DNA of 64,000 nt from Streptomyces armeniacus (GTDB taxonomy: Bacteria; Actinomycetota; Actinomycetes; Streptomycetales; Streptomycetaceae): the NCBI RefSeq assembly GCF_003355155.1, contig NZ_CP031320.1, forward strand, positions 6,129,367-6,193,366, written 5' to 3'. Within the stretch, counting starts at the first letter, position 1. Each line of letters opens with the position of its first letter. Of this stretch, positions 11,358-19,920 are shown piece after piece. The translations under genes and the position numbers were made by a program. The notes below the pieces were generated by a model. That model was not told the DNA's origin and made no database searches. It saw only the letters and a program-made list of their open reading frames with translations.

Positions 11358-11713
11358 TATTCACGGTCCTTGTGGACAGGTCAGGTCCGGACAGGAAATG
11401 GTCTGTGGCCGATCAATGCCGCACCAATATAGGCGAGTTGGCCGTCATTTAGGGGGCGGCCGCTGGTGTGGATCTCCCTAATATGACGAGTCCTGAGGTT
11501 TTCGGTGCTCAGGGCGTTGCCCGGCTCTCCCCGTTTTTGAGCCGTGGTTACGCAGCGTCAGCACGGGCCGTGTCCAAGGCCCGGCTGACGGCCGTATGCG
11601 GGCCGTGGACAAGGGCGGCAGGACCGCGGGACCGGACTGCTGCCCGTCCCCGCCGCCCTGTGCCCGGGGCTCCGAAGTCCCGCACCCCCGCCCCCCTCAG
11701 TGGCCGTACGCCG
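11358..11713. other. gap upstream of cvnA, no gene recognised
   Basis: The right half, next to the decayed regulator, has high-GC ORFs on both strands with no recognisable protein. The AT-richer part at about 11380-11480, just upstream of cvnA, is the likely location of the cvnA promoter, but I could not pick a firm -35/-10 pair. Confidence 0.5.
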
Positions 11714-12347
11714 TCACGCTCCGACCCTCGCCCGCCAACTCGCGTGCTCCGTCGGCAGGTTGCTGCGGCGGTTGACGCCGAGCTTGGGTCGAACCGCGCG
11801 TCGTCTCCGACAGGTCCCCGCGCTCGCGGAAGTCGCCGACCGTGGACAGGACATGGCCGACGGCCAGATGGCAGTGCCCGCGGGCCCGGAGACAGCGCAG
11901 CCCCCACACCGTCTCGAACATCGCCTCGGGCACCGTCTGGCGCAGGTGCTCCGCGGTGACGCGACGGTTGTCCAGCGCGGTGTTCGCCGCCAGGAGGACG
12001 CTCAGCGGATACCCGATCAGCGCGCCCCAACTGGCCGCCGTCAGCCGCGAGAAGGCCGTCTGCGCCTGCTCGGCCGCCGCGCTCAGGTCCCCGTGCCGGA
12101 GCGAGGTGTCCGCACGCACGCAGTCGAGCAGGGCCTGCCAGGTGCCCGCGTCCCGGCGCGTCCCTTCGGCGTGCAGGCGCTCGCACCACGTTATGGCGGC
12201 GTCGCCCTCGCCGCCGCGGGCCAGCGCGAGGATGGCCGCCGCGACGGTCACGGGCCCACGGATGCGGGTCGCCCGCGCCGGGCTCCCGGCGGCCGGGCGC
12301 GCGCGGCGGCCGGTCCGTAGAACCAGCGGCGCGTGAAGTTCAGGCAC
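11714..12347 (-). pseudogene. remnant of LuxR-family (LAL) pathway regulator
   Basis: The frame read from 12347 matches the central TPR-like region of large ATP-binding LuxR regulators (WCERLHAEGTRRDAGTWQALL, then YPLSVLLAAN and VPEAMFETVWGLRCLRARG). The N-terminal ATPase is absent. Around 11790-11820 the frame breaks, and the typical end of the LuxR helix-turn-helix (KLGVNRRSNLPTE) appears in another frame, ending at the TGA at 11714. Most of the DNA-binding domain is deleted between the two pieces. The gene cannot make a working regulator. Confidence 0.7.
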
Positions 12348-12349
12348 GC

Positions 12350-12819
12350 CGCCGTGCGGTCCTCGGTCGTGCCGCCGGACTCCTCGAGGAGGACGTGTGC
12401 CACGTCGCCCAGCGCGCCGTCGGGGTGCCGCGGTCCGACGGTGGGCGGCGCCACCCGTTGGTTGAGCGCCATCCTGGTGGCCTTATGGCCTCCACCGCCC
12501 CCGAGGCGCCCATGAGATGGCCCGTGGCGGACAGCGGCACCGTGCCGAGCGCGTTCCCCAGGCCGCAGCACCGCCGCGCCGCTCGGCGCTCTCCATCACG
12601 AAGCCGTCGCGGCCCCCCGCCCAGCCCTGGCACGGGCTGCGCGGCCAGGCGTACGGCCTCACGTCCGGCTGCGCTTCCGGCGGCGCGGCCGTACGGGAAT
12701 GGCCAGGCCCCTCTTGACGGCCAGGGCGGTTCGAACCGGGCCAGTGATTCGACGACGAAGTCCGCGATCATTTCGCGCTTGATGCCGGTCGTGTTCATCA
12801 GTTCCTCAGGGAATCGCAT
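12350..12819 (-). pseudogene. remnant of ketosynthase (FabF/KS-like)
   Basis: Fragments in two minus-strand frames look like the C-terminal third of a beta-ketoacyl synthase: VPLSATGHLMGASGAVEA in one frame, then NQRVAPPTVGPRHPDGALGDVAHVL in another. The start region and the active-site Cys part are not recognisable. At least one frameshift plus deletions are needed to explain it. It reads in the same direction as the decayed LAL regulator. Confidence 0.55.
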
Positions 12820-12908
12820 GGCGGTGCCGGGCTGGTGGGTTCTCTGGCAACGGCCATGAGTTCATTCCGGCCCGCCACAACTCCCCCTCGATTCCCGCCG
12901 GAACAGCA

Positions 12909-13640
12909 ACGCAATCCAACGTCTGGGCCCGGCGTTTCCGGCCCGCGCCCGAAGTCCCCACGCGGCTCGTCTGCTTTCCGCACGCGGGCGGCTCCGCGTC
13001 GTTCTGCTTCCCCGTCGCCAAGGAGATGGCACCGGAAGTGGACGTGCTGGCCATCCAGTACCCCGGACGGCAGGACCGCCGCGCCGAGCCGTCCGTGGAC
13101 AGCATCCACACCCTCGCGGACCTGGTCGCCGAGGAGCTGACCGGCTGGGCCGACCGCCCGCTCACGCTCTTCGGTCACAGCATGGGCGCCATGCCGGCCT
13201 ACGAGGCCGCGGCCCGGATCGAGCAGCGCGGCATCGTTCCGCTCGGCCTGTTCGCCTCGGGACGGCGCGCACCCTCGACGTATTGCGACGAGAACGTTCA
13301 TCTGCGCGACGACGAGGGCCTCATCGACGAGATGAAGGAGCTCAGCGGCACCGACGCGGAGATCCTCGCCAACGAGGAGCTGCTGCGCATGATCCTGCCC
13401 GCGATACGCGGCGACTACCGCGCCGTCGAGACGTACCGGCACCGCCCCGAGCAGCCGCCGCTCGGCTGCCCCATCGTCACGCTGATCGGGGACGACGACC
13501 CGAAGGTGACGCCCGACGAGGCGCGTGCCTGGGAGCGGCACACGGCGGACAGTTCCGGCTGCCGGTCCCGCGCCACCGCGAGGACCGCTTCTGCACACGT
13601 CAGGGAGTGGTGGAGATGACCGCCGCGAGGCGACGTGGCC
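12909..13640 (+). pseudogene. remnant of type II thioesterase
   Basis: The main frame has RLVCFPHAGGSAS, QYPGRQDRR and the nucleophile motif FGHSMGAM, all typical of the type II thioesterases that clear stalled polyketide or peptide synthases. No start codon exists in this frame upstream of RRFRPAPE; the nearest ATG (12856) is in another frame. Near 13550 the match jumps frame again (FRLPVPRHREDRF instead of the expected FRL..GGHFF), losing the usual catalytic-His context. Internal start 13026 would give a 197-residue product lacking the N-terminal strand. It is probably non-functional, unless the frameshifts are sequencing errors. Confidence 0.7.
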
Positions 13641-13825
13641 CTCCACGGCCACCTCCAGCCCGTCCGCGTGTGAGTACGGCCCTGGGCGGGGTGTTGGCGC
13701 GCTGGGCCGCGGTATGTCGGCCCGGGGCGGACCGTGGCCGCTCGGGTCCGTCCTGAAACGCCGGACGGGCTGGAGTGAGTGGCCGCTCCGGTCCGTTCTC
13801 GGCTGTCGGAGGGGTTGGGAGCGGT

Positions 13826-13878
13826 GGCCGCCCCGCCAAGCCCGTCCTCAAACGCCGGACGGGCTTGGCGGGGCGGCC
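13826..13878. terminator. perfect 22-bp inverted repeat, 9-base loop
   Basis: Positions 13826-13847 are exactly complementary to 13857-13878, with loop TCAAACGCC. It lies 26 bp after the NTF2-like gene's stop on the minus strand, so it fits a strong terminator for folP-NTF2. A related half-copy (AAACGCCGGACGGGCT) occurs at about 13757-13772. Confidence 0.8.
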
Positions 13879-13903
13879 GAAACGGACTGGAGCGGAGCGC
13901 GGC

Positions 13904-14359
13904 TCAGAGCTCCTCCTCCTCGCCGTCCTCCTCCTCGCCCTCCACCAGGACCGGCGACCCGTGGTGCGACCACACCTTCCAACTCCCGTCCTCCACCCGG
14001 CGGAACAGGTTGGTCGCCACCACCAGGCCGCCCACCAGTGGCCCCACCGAGCCGTCCTCCTCGGCCGGGCCGCCGCTCAGGATGTTCTCGGTGCAGCTGA
14101 CCAGCGCGGTGTCGCCCTGTACGGCGACCTCCACGTCGGTCAGGAAGAACTGGATGTAGTCCGTGTTCGCCATGATCAGCGCGTACGAACGCAGCACCTC
14201 GCCGCGCCCCGTGAGCACCGGCCAGCCCGGGTGGACGACGCTCACCCCGTCGTCCAGCCACAGGTCACCCATGGCGTCCAGGTCGCCGCGTTCGACCGCC
14301 TCGTAGAGCGCGGTGTTCGCCGCCTCCACCGCCTCGACGTCCGTACGGGCCCCGCTCAC
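13904..14359 (-). CDS. NTF2-like/SnoaL-type protein next to folP
   Basis: A 151-residue nuclear-transport-factor-2-like protein (AANTALYEAVERGDLDAM at the start; YIQFFLTDVEV and WKVWSHHGSP later). It has an unusual Glu-rich C-terminus (EGEEEDGEEEEL). Its GTG overlaps the folP stop as GTGA (14356-14359), so the two are co-translated. Homologues commonly travel with folP in Streptomyces; the function is unknown. Confidence 0.9.
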   Translation of the reverse strand: MSGARTDVEAVEAANTALYEAVERGDLDAMGDLWLDDGVSVVHPGWPVLTGRGEVLRSYALIMANTDYIQFFLTDVEVAVQGDTALVSCTENILSGGPAEEDGSVGPLVGGLVVATNLFRRVEDGSWKVWSHHGSPVLVEGEEEDGEEEEL

Positions 14360-15228
14360 GCGGCTCCCCCGGTGGCGCCCTCGACGGCGCGGGCGACCCG
14401 TACGGCGTCCGCGCTCGCGCGTACCTCGTGCACCCGCACCGCCCACGCGCCGTCCCGCGCGGCCAGCGCGGAGACCGCGGCCGTGGCCGCGTCCCGTTCC
14501 CGCGCGGGCGGCGGAGCCGCGTCCTCCGGAGTGGCCAGGATGCGGCCGAGGAACCGCTTGCGGGAGGCGGCCACCAGCAGCGGCCGGCCCAGTTCGGCGC
14601 GCAGCCGCGGCAGCGCGGCGAGCAGCGCCAGGTCGTGTTCGGCGCGCTTGGCGAAGCCGAGGCCGGGGTCCACGATGATCCGCTCCGGGGCGATGCCGCC
14701 CGCGACGGCGCGTTCCAGGGAGGCGCGCAGTTCGTCGACGACCTCGGGGACGACGTCGTCGTAGGACGCGCGGTTGTTCATGTCGATCGACTGCCCGCGC
14801 CAGTGCATCACCACGAACGGCACTCCGGCCGCGGCGACGGTCGGCACCATGTCGGGGTCGGACAGCCCGCCGCTCACGTCGTTGACCAGCATCGCGCCCG
14901 CGGCGAGGGCCTGTTCGGCGACGCGGGCCCGCATCGTGTCGACGCTGACGGGCACGCCGTCGCCCGCCAGCCCGCGTACGACCGGCAGCACCCGGCGCAA
15001 CTCCTCCGCCTCGTCCACCCGGGCGGCGCCCGGCCGCGTGGACTCGCCGCCCACATCGACCAGATCGGCCCCCTGCACGGCCAGATCCAGGCCGTGCTTG
15101 ATCGCGGCTTCGGCATCGAACCACCGGCCTCCGTCGGAGAACGAGTCGGGCGTGACGTTCACCACGCCCATCACCGCGCACCGGTCCTGGTCCGGCAGAC
15201 CGGCGACCCGGCCGCGCAACGCACTCAT
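14356..15228 (-). CDS. folP: dihydropteroate synthase
   Basis: Condenses p-aminobenzoate with hydroxymethyl-dihydropterin diphosphate in folate synthesis and is the target of sulfonamides. Signature segments are GVVNVTPDSFSDGG, DVGGESTRPG, NDVSGG and SRKRFLG. Length is 290 residues from the ATG at 15228. It is on the opposite strand to folE, folB and folK, which is unusual because these genes normally run in one direction. Confidence 0.95.
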   Translation of the reverse strand: MSALRGRVAGLPDQDRCAVMGVVNVTPDSFSDGGRWFDAEAAIKHGLDLAVQGADLVDVGGESTRPGAARVDEAEELRRVLPVVRGLAGDGVPVSVDTMRARVAEQALAAGAMLVNDVSGGLSDPDMVPTVAAAGVPFVVMHWRGQSIDMNNRASYDDVVPEVVDELRASLERAVAGGIAPERIIVDPGLGFAKRAEHDLALLAALPRLRAELGRPLLVAASRKRFLGRILATPEDAAPPPARERDAATAAVSALAARDGAWAVRVHEVRASADAVRVARAVEGATGGAA

Positions 15229-15718
15229 GTGGTCCAGCGTAGTGCCGAGCCGCCACGCGTACGGCCCGGCCACCGCGTCAGCGCGAGGCGCCGCCGCCCA
15301 CCCCTTCGAGCCCCCTCCGGCATGTCCGCGTCGCGCGGCCACCCGTACGGGAACGGGCCGTACGGGAATGGGGGAGTGCCGCCGGACGGTTGCGGGTAAG
15401 CGGCGGGGACCGCAGCCGGAGGCGGCGCGCGTGGCGGCCGTACGGGCGCACCGCGCGCGGCGCCCGGAGGCGGTCCGCGGACGCCCCCCCGGGGGCGGGG
15501 GCTGTCGGTGCCCGCAGGTAGATTCGACAGGTCGGCGTGCCCGCGGGCGCGCCGGGCGGGCGGCCCGCGACCGGGAAAGGCACAGGCCGTACAGACCAGC
15601 AAGGCCCAGTACAGACCAGTACAGAGCCGGTACAGACCAGCAAGGACCAAGCAGGGATCGGCACGGACCGTGCGGACCAGTACGGCCCGGCAAGGACGAT
15701 GGACGGGAGTGATGCCGC
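15229..15718. other. 490-bp divergent region between folP and folB
   Basis: No protein gene is recognisable. The left part is GC-rich with repeated CCGTACGGGAA words. The right part (15589-15700) contains direct repeats of GTACAGACCAG. It must carry promoters for both folP (-) and folB (+). Confidence 0.7.
15589..15645 (+). repeat. iterated GTACAGACCAG direct repeats upstream of folB
   Basis: GTACAGACCAG occurs at 15589, 15609 and 15630; the first and third copies extend to GTACAGACCAGCAAGG. Spacing is 20 and 21 bp, close to two helical turns. A degenerate fourth copy (CAGTACGGCCCGGCAAGG) lies at about 15678-15695. The block ends roughly 25-75 bp before the folB GTG at 15719. Confidence 0.8.
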
Positions 15719-16078
15719 GTGGACCGCGTCGCACTGCGCGGCCTGAGGGCACGCGGGCATCACGGCGTGTTCGAGCGGGAACGCGAAGAGGGACAGACCT
15801 TCATCGTGGACCTCGACCTGGGCCTGGACACGCGGCCCGCCGCGGACGGCGACGACCTCGCCAGGACCGTGCACTACGGCGTCGTGGCGGAAGAGGTCGT
15901 GGCGGTCGTGGCGGGCGAGCCCGTCGACCTGATCGAGACCCTCGCACAGCGCATCGCCGACACCTGTCTCGCGCACGCGGCGGTACGGGAGGTGGAGGTG
16001 GTCGTCCACAAGCCGGACGCCCCGATCACCGTCCCCTTCGACGACGTGACCATCACTATCAAGCGGAGCCGCGCATGA
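15719..16078 (+). CDS. folB: dihydroneopterin aldolase
   Basis: Folate pathway enzyme converting dihydroneopterin to hydroxymethyl-dihydropterin. It has the family pattern LRGLRARGHHGVFEREREEGQTF at the N-terminus and IETLAQRIAD in the middle. Length is 119 residues from the GTG at 15719. The stop overlaps the folK ATG (ATGA, 16075-16078). Confidence 0.95.
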   Translation: MDRVALRGLRARGHHGVFEREREEGQTFIVDLDLGLDTRPAADGDDLARTVHYGVVAEEVVAVVAGEPVDLIETLAQRIADTCLAHAAVREVEVVVHKPDAPITVPFDDVTITIKRSRA

Positions 16079-16674
16079 CACCGAACAGCGACCCGACCGT
16101 ACAGCCGGTGCCCGCTTCCGTGGTGCACAAGGTGGACGCGGCCGATACGACCCTGCACAACCCGCAGCGCGCGGTGATCGCGCTCGGCAGCAACCTCGGC
16201 GACAGGATGGAACGCCTGCAGAGCGCGGTGGACGCGCTCGCGGACACCCCGGGGCTGCGGGTGAAGGCGGTCTCACCTGTGTACGAGACGGTGCCGTGGG
16301 GAGTCGAGCCGGAGAGCCAGCCGTCGTACTTCAACGCGGTCGTCCTGGTGAAGACCACGCTGCCGCCGTCCTCCCTGCTGGAGCGCGGGCACGCCATCGA
16401 GGAGGCTCTCGACCGGGTCCGCGGCACCCAGCCGTACGAGCCGCGCACGATCGACGTGGACATCGTGGCGTACCAGGACGTCGTCTCCGACGACCCCACC
16501 CTCACGCTGCCGCACCCGCGCGCGCACGAGCGGGCCTTCGTGCTCGTGCCGTGGCACGACATCGACCCGGCCGCGGAGGTCCCGGGCCGCGGCCCGGTGG
16601 CCGACCTGCTGGCGAAGGTCGGCCATACCGGCGTCTCCCCACGCGCGGACCTGGAACTGAGCATGCCCGACTAA
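16075..16674 (+). CDS. folK: 2-amino-4-hydroxy-6-hydroxymethyldihydropteridine diphosphokinase
   Basis: Transfers diphosphate from ATP to hydroxymethyl-dihydropterin, making the folP substrate. Motifs are ALGSNLGDR, SPVYETVPWG, the signature RTIDVDIVAY and LPHPRAHERAFVLVP. The N-terminal 30 residues before the core are variable. Length is 199 residues, translationally coupled to folB. Confidence 0.95.
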   Translation: MTPNSDPTVQPVPASVVHKVDAADTTLHNPQRAVIALGSNLGDRMERLQSAVDALADTPGLRVKAVSPVYETVPWGVEPESQPSYFNAVVLVKTTLPPSSLLERGHAIEEALDRVRGTQPYEPRTIDVDIVAYQDVVSDDPTLTLPHPRAHERAFVLVPWHDIDPAAEVPGRGPVADLLAKVGHTGVSPRADLELSMPD

Positions 16675-16686
16675 CGTTGGTGACTC

Positions 16687-17175
16687 GTGAGACAACTGCG
16701 AATCAGGACGCTGGCCGGGCTCTTCGGCGTGGCCGGAGTCCTGTCCTGGGCGGGCGCCCGGATGCTCGACGCCCTCGACGCGCTGCCGAGCGTGCCCGTC
16801 GCGGCACCGATCGTGCTGGCGGTGATCGCCACCGTGCTGCTCGCGACCGCGCTGTCCCTGCGCTCGCGGCTCAAGGCCCAGCGCGAGCGGGTGCCGGGGG
16901 CGAAGGGTGTCGAGCCGATGATGGCCGCCCGCGCGGTCGTCTTCGGCCAGGCGAGCGCCCTCGTGGCGGCCCTGGTGTCCGGCATGTACGGCGGCACGGG
17001 CCTGTTCCTGCTGCTCAACGACCTCGACCTGCCGGCCCGCCGTGAGCAGTCCCTGTACGCGGGCCTGTCCGTCCTGACGGGCATCGCGGTGATAGCGGCG
17101 GCGGTCTTCCTGGAACGGGTGTGCAAACTCCCGGACGACGAGGACGACGACAACCCGACGGCGGCCACGGCGTAG
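16687..17175 (+). CDS. DUF3180 membrane protein
   Basis: A 162-residue protein with four predicted membrane segments and an acidic tail (DDEDDDNP). Homologues follow folK in most actinobacteria, but no function is known. The GTG at 16687 lies 12 bp after folK. Confidence 0.9.
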   Translation: MRQLRIRTLAGLFGVAGVLSWAGARMLDALDALPSVPVAAPIVLAVIATVLLATALSLRSRLKAQRERVPGAKGVEPMMAARAVVFGQASALVAALVSGMYGGTGLFLLLNDLDLPARREQSLYAGLSVLTGIAVIAAAVFLERVCKLPDDEDDDNPTAATA

Positions 17176-17318
17176 TGGCCGCTTCACCCGCCTACGGGGT
17201 TTCCCCGCCTGTCGCGACTTCGGTGCCGAGGTGGCCGCGGTGACCGAGGCAGGGTGGGCCCGCGGCATTGTCGTCCGCACCCTCTGACCCCCTCCGCCCC
17301 GAGGGAAAGGAAGCCATC

Positions 17319-18677
17319 GTGCTCACGGATCTCGACGCGGTCGTCATCGGAGCCGGCCCTGGCGGCGAGACCGCCGTATCCCGCCTCGCCGCGGGCGGCC
17401 TGCGGGCAGCCCTGGTCGAACGCGAACTCATCGGCGGCGAATGCGCCTACTGGGCCTGCATCCCCTCCAAGACTCTGCTGCGCTCGGTCGAGGCCCGCGC
17501 CGAAGCCGCGGGCGCCGCCGGCTTGTCCGCACCCAACTTGGACTGGCCGGCTCTGCGCGATCACCGCAACTACATGATCCGCCACCTCGACGACGCCGCC
17601 CAGGTCGACGGTTACCGCAGGCAGGGCGTCACCGTGATCAAAGACAGTGCACGGGTCACCGGACGCAACCCCTGGCGCATCGAGGCGGGTGGACAGCAGT
17701 TGACCGCTGAGCACCTTGTGATCGCCACCGGATCACGGGCGCTGCGCCCACCCATCGACGGCCTGGACGGCGCGGAGGTGTGGACCAACCGGGAGGCCAC
17801 CACGCTGCGGGAGATTCCCCGGCGTGCAGTGATGGTCGGCGGTAGCGCGGTCGGCGTGGAACTGGGTCAGTTCCTCGCGCACATGGGCACCCACGTCACC
17901 CTCGTCCAACGCGGCCCGCGCCTGCTGGACCGCGAGGAACCCCGCCTGAGCGAGCTGGTCGCCGACCGGCTTGGCAAGGACGGGATCGACCTGCGCCTCG
18001 GCTGTCAGGCCACCGCCGTCCGCCGGGAAGGCCACGACACCGTCGTCGAACTGGACGACGGGGGCAGCGTGCGCACTGACGTGATCGTCCTGGGCGCCGG
18101 CCGAGGCCCCCACACCACCGGACTGGGTCTCGACACCGTGGGCGTCCAGGTCAACGATCGCGGAGCCCTGGAGATCGATGAGCACTGCCGTGTCACTGAC
18201 GACGGCCTGTGGGCGCTCGGAGACGTCACCGGAACCGCCTTGTTCACACACGTCGCCCAGTACCAGGCCCGGGTAGTGGCCGACACCATCCTCGGCACGC
18301 CGCGCCGCGCCGACTACACCGCCATCCCCCGCGTCGTCTTCGCCCAACCGGAGATCGCCGCCGTCGGCCTGACCACCGCCCAGGCCGCGGAGCAGGGCAT
18401 CGATCTGGTCACCAGCGAACTCGATCTCACCGCCTCACTCGCCCGCCCTTGGACCTTCGAAACGGAACCCACGGGCACCCTCGGCCTGCTCGCCGACCGT
18501 GACCGGCGCGTGCTGGTCGGCGCCTGGGCCACCGCACCGCTCGCCGGCGAGTGGATCCACCAGGCCGCACTCGCCATCCGGGCCCAGATCCCCGTCGGCA
18601 CCCTTCTCGACGGCATCGCCCAGTTCCCCACCTACAGCGAGGCGTATCTCAAGGCAGCCGAACGCCTCAATCTATGA
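17319..18677 (+). CDS. NAD(P)/FAD-dependent disulfide-reductase-like oxidoreductase
   Basis: A 452-residue class I pyridine nucleotide-disulfide oxidoreductase: FAD-binding VVIGAGPGGE, redox-active CAYWAC in GGECAYWACIPSK, NAD(P)-binding VGGSAVGVELG, a second FAD motif ALGDVTG and a dimerisation domain. The C-terminal HPT..E motif that supplies the catalytic base in mercuric and lipoamide reductases is replaced by QFPTYSEAYLKAAE, so the partner His is missing and the substrate is unknown. The GTG at 17319 is preceded by GAAAGGAAG; the frame is open to 17268. Confidence 0.88.
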   Translation: MLTDLDAVVIGAGPGGETAVSRLAAGGLRAALVERELIGGECAYWACIPSKTLLRSVEARAEAAGAAGLSAPNLDWPALRDHRNYMIRHLDDAAQVDGYRRQGVTVIKDSARVTGRNPWRIEAGGQQLTAEHLVIATGSRALRPPIDGLDGAEVWTNREATTLREIPRRAVMVGGSAVGVELGQFLAHMGTHVTLVQRGPRLLDREEPRLSELVADRLGKDGIDLRLGCQATAVRREGHDTVVELDDGGSVRTDVIVLGAGRGPHTTGLGLDTVGVQVNDRGALEIDEHCRVTDDGLWALGDVTGTALFTHVAQYQARVVADTILGTPRRADYTAIPRVVFAQPEIAAVGLTTAQAAEQGIDLVTSELDLTASLARPWTFETEPTGTLGLLADRDRRVLVGAWATAPLAGEWIHQAALAIRAQIPVGTLLDGIAQFPTYSEAYLKAAERLNL

Positions 18678-18732
18678 CCGGCGCGACTCCGATGAGCTGC
18701 CCCTGCGGACGGCACCCCCCGGAACGTCGTCG

Positions 18733-19854
18733 TTACGAATGCTCTTCGACGGAGCGTCGCAGCGCCTCGTGGAGCGCGGCGGGCGTGAGGACGCCCGCGA
18801 AGAGGTCGCCGTCCAATACGGCTATCCATCCCGCGTCGTGCTGAAGCATGGTGCTGAAGGCTTGCTTGAGCGTGGCTTCCAGGGGAAGCCACGCGGTCAT
18901 CCGCCGTGTGTACCGCTCCACGGTGGCGTCTTCGTCCGGCGGCACCGAAGCGAGCGACTCGGCCGATACCCAGCCGTGCAACTCGCCCTCGTCGTCCAGC
19001 ACAACGGCCCAGCGTGCGTCGCTCACGTGCATGCGCGTCGCCGCGGTGTCCGGCTGGTCGTCGAGACGGACCGTCGGCGGCTGCTCCAAGTCTGTCCGCT
19101 GTATCGGCGTCACCGAGAGTCGCTTCAGTCCGCGGTCCGCTCCGACAAACTCGGCCACGTACGGTGTGGCCGGTGCGTCCAGCACCTTGGCGGGCGGGTC
19201 GAACTGTTCGATTCGGCCGTTCCCGAAAACGGCCATCCGGTCTGCGAGGCGTACAGCCTCCTCGATGTCGTGAGTGACGAAGAGGACCGTCTTTCGCATG
19301 ACTTCCTGCAACCTCAGGAACTCGTTCTGAAGGTGCTCCCGTACGAGCGGGTCCACGGCGCCGAACGGCTCGTCCATGAGCAGCACCGGGGGATCGGCGG
19401 CGAGTGCGCGTGCGACGCCGACACGTTGCCGCTGACCGCCCGAGAGTTGGTCGGGATAGCGGCTGCCGTGCGCTGAGGGGTCCAGGCCCACCAGCTCGAG
19501 CAGTTCGGCGGCGCGCGCCCGGCTCTCCTCGCGCCGCCAGCCCAGCAGGTGCGGAACGGTGGCCGTGTTCTCCAGGACTGTCTTGTGCGGGAAGAGGCCG
19601 ACTTGTTGGATTACGTAGCCGATCCGGCGGCGCAGCGTGACGGGATCGACCGTCGCGATGTCGTCACCGTCGAGGAAAATCCGGCCGCTCGACGGCTCGA
19701 TCAGGCGGTTCGTCAGTTTGACCGTTGTGGTCTTCCCGCACCCGGACGGACCGACCAGCGTGACCAACTCGCCCTCTGCCACGTCGAAGGTGAGATCGTT
19801 CACGGCCATGGAGCCGTCACGGTAGCGCTTGCTGACCTGTTCGAAACGAATCAC
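18733..19854 (-). CDS. osmoprotectant (glycine betaine/choline-type) ABC transporter ATPase
   Basis: Resembles OpuCA/ProV. Walker A is GPSGCGKTT, the ABC signature is LSGGQRQRV, Walker B is VLLMDEPF, and VTHDIEEA follows. A C-terminal region of about 130 residues fits the CBS-domain pair that senses ionic strength in this family. Length is 373 residues. It is divergent from the permeases, across a 66-bp intergenic region with a perfect palindrome. Confidence 0.92.
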   Translation of the reverse strand: MIRFEQVSKRYRDGSMAVNDLTFDVAEGELVTLVGPSGCGKTTTVKLTNRLIEPSSGRIFLDGDDIATVDPVTLRRRIGYVIQQVGLFPHKTVLENTATVPHLLGWRREESRARAAELLELVGLDPSAHGSRYPDQLSGGQRQRVGVARALAADPPVLLMDEPFGAVDPLVREHLQNEFLRLQEVMRKTVLFVTHDIEEAVRLADRMAVFGNGRIEQFDPPAKVLDAPATPYVAEFVGADRGLKRLSVTPIQRTDLEQPPTVRLDDQPDTAATRMHVSDARWAVVLDDEGELHGWVSAESLASVPPDEDATVERYTRRMTAWLPLEATLKQAFSTMLQHDAGWIAVLDGDLFAGVLTPAALHEALRRSVEEHS

Positions 19855-19873
19855 ACTCCATGATGGCAGGTGT

Positions 19874-19888
19874 TCGATAGGTTATCGA
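19874..19888. promoter_or_regulatory. palindrome between divergent transporter genes
   Basis: TCGATA-GGT-TATCGA is a perfect 6+3+6 inverted repeat, 20 bp from the ATPase start and 32 bp before the permease start. A second 8-bp palindrome, TCACGTGA, is at 19895-19902. It is a candidate shared operator; the regulator is not known. Confidence 0.5.
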
Positions 19889-19920
19889 GAACGATCACGT
19901 GACGCGATGGACGGGGACCA

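Noticed and set aside
15229..15718. ORFs of 60-130 codons between folP and folB
   Set aside because: They are repeat-driven and have no ribosome sites or family similarity.
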